A DNA stretch of 64,000 nucleotides, from the NCBI GenBank assembly GCA_024867545.1, contig JANFNE010000077.1, forward strand, positions 22,356-86,355, written 5' to 3'. Source of the DNA: Phytopythium helicoides. Taxonomy: Eukaryota; Oomycota; Peronosporomycetes; Pythiales; Pythiaceae. The number at the start of each line of letters is the position of its first letter. Position 1 is the first letter of the stretch. The notes beneath the pieces are model-generated. The model worked only from the letters and a program-made list of their open reading frames with translations, did no database searches and was not told the DNA's origin. The translations under genes and the position numbers were made by a program. Below are positions 62,271 through 64,000 of this stretch, one piece after another.

Positions 62271-63781
62271 CGAGAATAGATTACTTTCCCCTAACCTGAA
62301 CACTTACCGTGAATTAATCCCTTTTGGGCTGGGATTTCCTCGGCCTCTATCGAGACCTCCTACTCCCAGAATGATCGTACACTACTTATTTGTTTTGCAT
62401 TGATCCAAGAGCGCAGAGACTGGAACCGATTGTCATGAACACTGTCTAGGAGAGACGACGGGCACAGCGTCGAGACTCAGGAAATTGTACCGGAGTCCCT
62501 GCAATCAAGCTTTCCCGACGCTTGACCCAGGGCCACCCCGTTCCAATCAGCCGGATTCTCCCCGACGACGACGACGTGCAGGAGCGACACTACTTATCAC
62601 GTCGCGACCTTTCTGGCCCGCGGTCGCGGAGACATCCTGCGCACGGAGCTTGTCTGTCCTCTTTTATTGCTCAGCTGACCTCACGCTGCTGTTGGCTGGG
62701 ACCGAATAGTGGAGAGGTTGAGATAAAGAAAGAGTTTCTGGTTACGAACTTGTTCTACATGAGAGCATGAACTCCACACTCGTGTTGGTATTGACGATTC
62801 TTGTCAACGCATTTGCTCCGACTAATCTGCCGACTATTCGTTTGGTATTCCGTTCATGAGAAGGCAGAGAGAAGACTCTTCTCCCGCTGCTACTTTTCGC
62901 TATTGACGCTCTGCTCGCATCGTGGCTTAGCTTTCTCAACAGTTAGTTGGTTGCTGGTGACCCTTGAGATGAGTTCACACGATGACACATTCAGCATTGG
63001 CTCAGCTTGCCGATGGTTCATTCATCCCCACCCTTGCAGCCGTCACCGACTCATCGATGCGCCATCTGCTGCGCTAGGCATGGCAGCACGATGTGCAGTC
63101 TCGGGGAGAGCGTCCTGAGTCAAGAGTCTTGACTCACAACGACCGGGCGATCTGATCGCCAGCCGATCGGAGGAGAGCAGCAGTGGTCATGACCCAGCTC
63201 GGTCCACTCTGCTCAGTAAAGGACGAGGCCACCGTCGCAGCAGCACCCCCGCTGCGATGCTCATGGCGGAGGACAGGCCCCCTCGCACCCGCCAGCTTGA
63301 AGTTCCATACCGTAGAGCGTACTGCACCAAAAAGTGTAGGCGGCGAGCAGCTCTGACCGGCCGAAGCTTCTAAACCATTTCAGCTCAGCCCCGCGCATCG
63401 CGTCGTCTCGCCGGCATGCGGGCTCTCTGCCACCGTCGCTTGCTCGGGCGGAGCGCTCGGATGCAGCCAAGAGGTCTCTCGGCGGCGGCACGAGGTGGCT
63501 GCAGGCTGCGGCCGCCGTGCTGATTACAGCGGCCGCCATGTACCCAATCGTATCGTCATGCGCAACTTGAAGCGGGCGGGCGAAGGGAGCACCCAGAACG
63601 CCGCGGCCCCATCCTGCGGTGGAGTGGGGGCTGGGCTGCACGGTCTTCGGGTCTGTCCTCGGCGGCGACCGAGCGACACCGAGCTCCGCCGCGGGTCGTG
63701 ATTCGCGAACCCAGGTCCCCCTCAGTGCCACGCCGCAGTCGCGCAAGAGGCAACTGTCAATGCCCAGAGCGGAGCCCGGGG
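62271..63781. other. No gene supported
   Basis: Short ORFs on both strands (for example 62801-63118 plus, 63261-63848 minus) show no domain, no clear exon structure and biased, GC-driven composition. I see no RNA gene. Confidence 0.5.
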
Positions 63782-64000
63782 ATGGCGTCCGGCGAGCACT
63801 GCCCATGCTGCGGGAAGGAAGATGCAGCGCGCGTGCCAGGCTGTCCACGAGAATCCGCGGTGAGCTGTCTGCCTTATTGTTCGACGGACGGACGCTTTCG
63901 CTCGGACGCTCGTACGGTAGATCTTGGAGAGCTGCAGCCTGTAAACGGTCCTGATATGACGAGGAGGGGAGTATGACGAGGAGAGCGAGCGACCTTCGCG
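63782..64000 (+). CDS. Possible start of a Cys-containing gene (weak)
   Basis: An ATG at 63782 opens 26 codons, MASGEHCPCCGKEDAARVPG and six more, with a CPCC pair, ending exactly at a GTGAGC donor (63860). A GCTGCAG acceptor at 63937 would make a 78-nt intron, but the following frame hits a stop within 13 codons. It may be a first exon spliced further right, beyond the window, or chance. Confidence 0.15.

Noticed and set aside
50514..62335. Direct match TTGGGCTGGGA near 50515 and 62324 as Helitron termini
   Set aside because: Only 11 bp, in direct orientation and not next to terminal bases expected for a Helitron; probably chance.
63261..63848. 195-codon minus-strand ORF
   Set aside because: GC-rich, no recognisable motif or exon signals, and several other frames are equally open.

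Overview
The window reads as nuclear DNA of a compact, GC-rich eukaryotic genome, most likely an oomycete (Peronosporales or Pythium-like). Genes are packed tightly and often run divergently or convergently with 150-350 bp between them. Almost every intron I could place is 59-82 nt, with GTRNGY-type donors and a nearby CTAAC/CTGAC-like branch point. One gene is a cilium/flagellum protein, which fits a lineage with swimming zoospores. The oomycete call is an inference from gene style and content, because there is no species marker here.

Region 1 (1-13.1 kb) holds six conserved host genes. They are a RPGRIP1L-like ciliary transition-zone protein (minus, running off the left edge), eIF4E (plus), the WD40 protein AAMP (minus), the CAAX prenyl endopeptidase RCE1 (plus), a PWWP-PHD-PHD-bromodomain-like chromatin reader (minus) and a protein phosphatase 1 catalytic subunit (plus). 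Their exon chains can be joined in frame from the sequence alone.

Region 2 (13.1-16.3 kb) is a graveyard of mobile elements. A pogo/Tc1-like DNA transposon with a DDE transposase (one in-frame TGA, one frameshift) and recognisable terminal inverted repeats sits inside the zinc-ribbon end of a dead Fanzor/TnpB-like gene. The two halves of that gene lie immediately outside the transposon ends.

Region 3 (16.29-49.02 kb) is one 32.7-kb tandem array of a unit of about 722 bp. It has 45 units with a complete tRNA gene plus a truncated 46th. Every complete unit carries one tRNA-Asn(GUU) gene on the minus strand, and 44 of the 45 tRNA copies appear identical. All the repeated small ORFs in the array are translations of this repeat and are not annotated as proteins.

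Region 4 (49.0-50.5 kb) contains a Ulp1-type C48 peptidase fragment and a frameshifted gene of unknown family.

Region 5 (about 50.5 kb to beyond 61.4 kb) is a large, apparently intact autonomous Helitron. It encodes a 2262-codon Rep-helicase (HUH endonuclease plus PIF1-type helicase), a convergent RPA70-like single-strand-DNA-binding protein, and two accessory ORFs of unknown function. A plausible Helitron 3' terminus (6-bp hairpin followed by CTAG) lies at 50492-50514. The other end was not located.

Region 6 (about 61.5-64.0 kb) has simple repeats and a cluster of CCAAT/TATA-like promoter motifs but no gene I can support with confidence.
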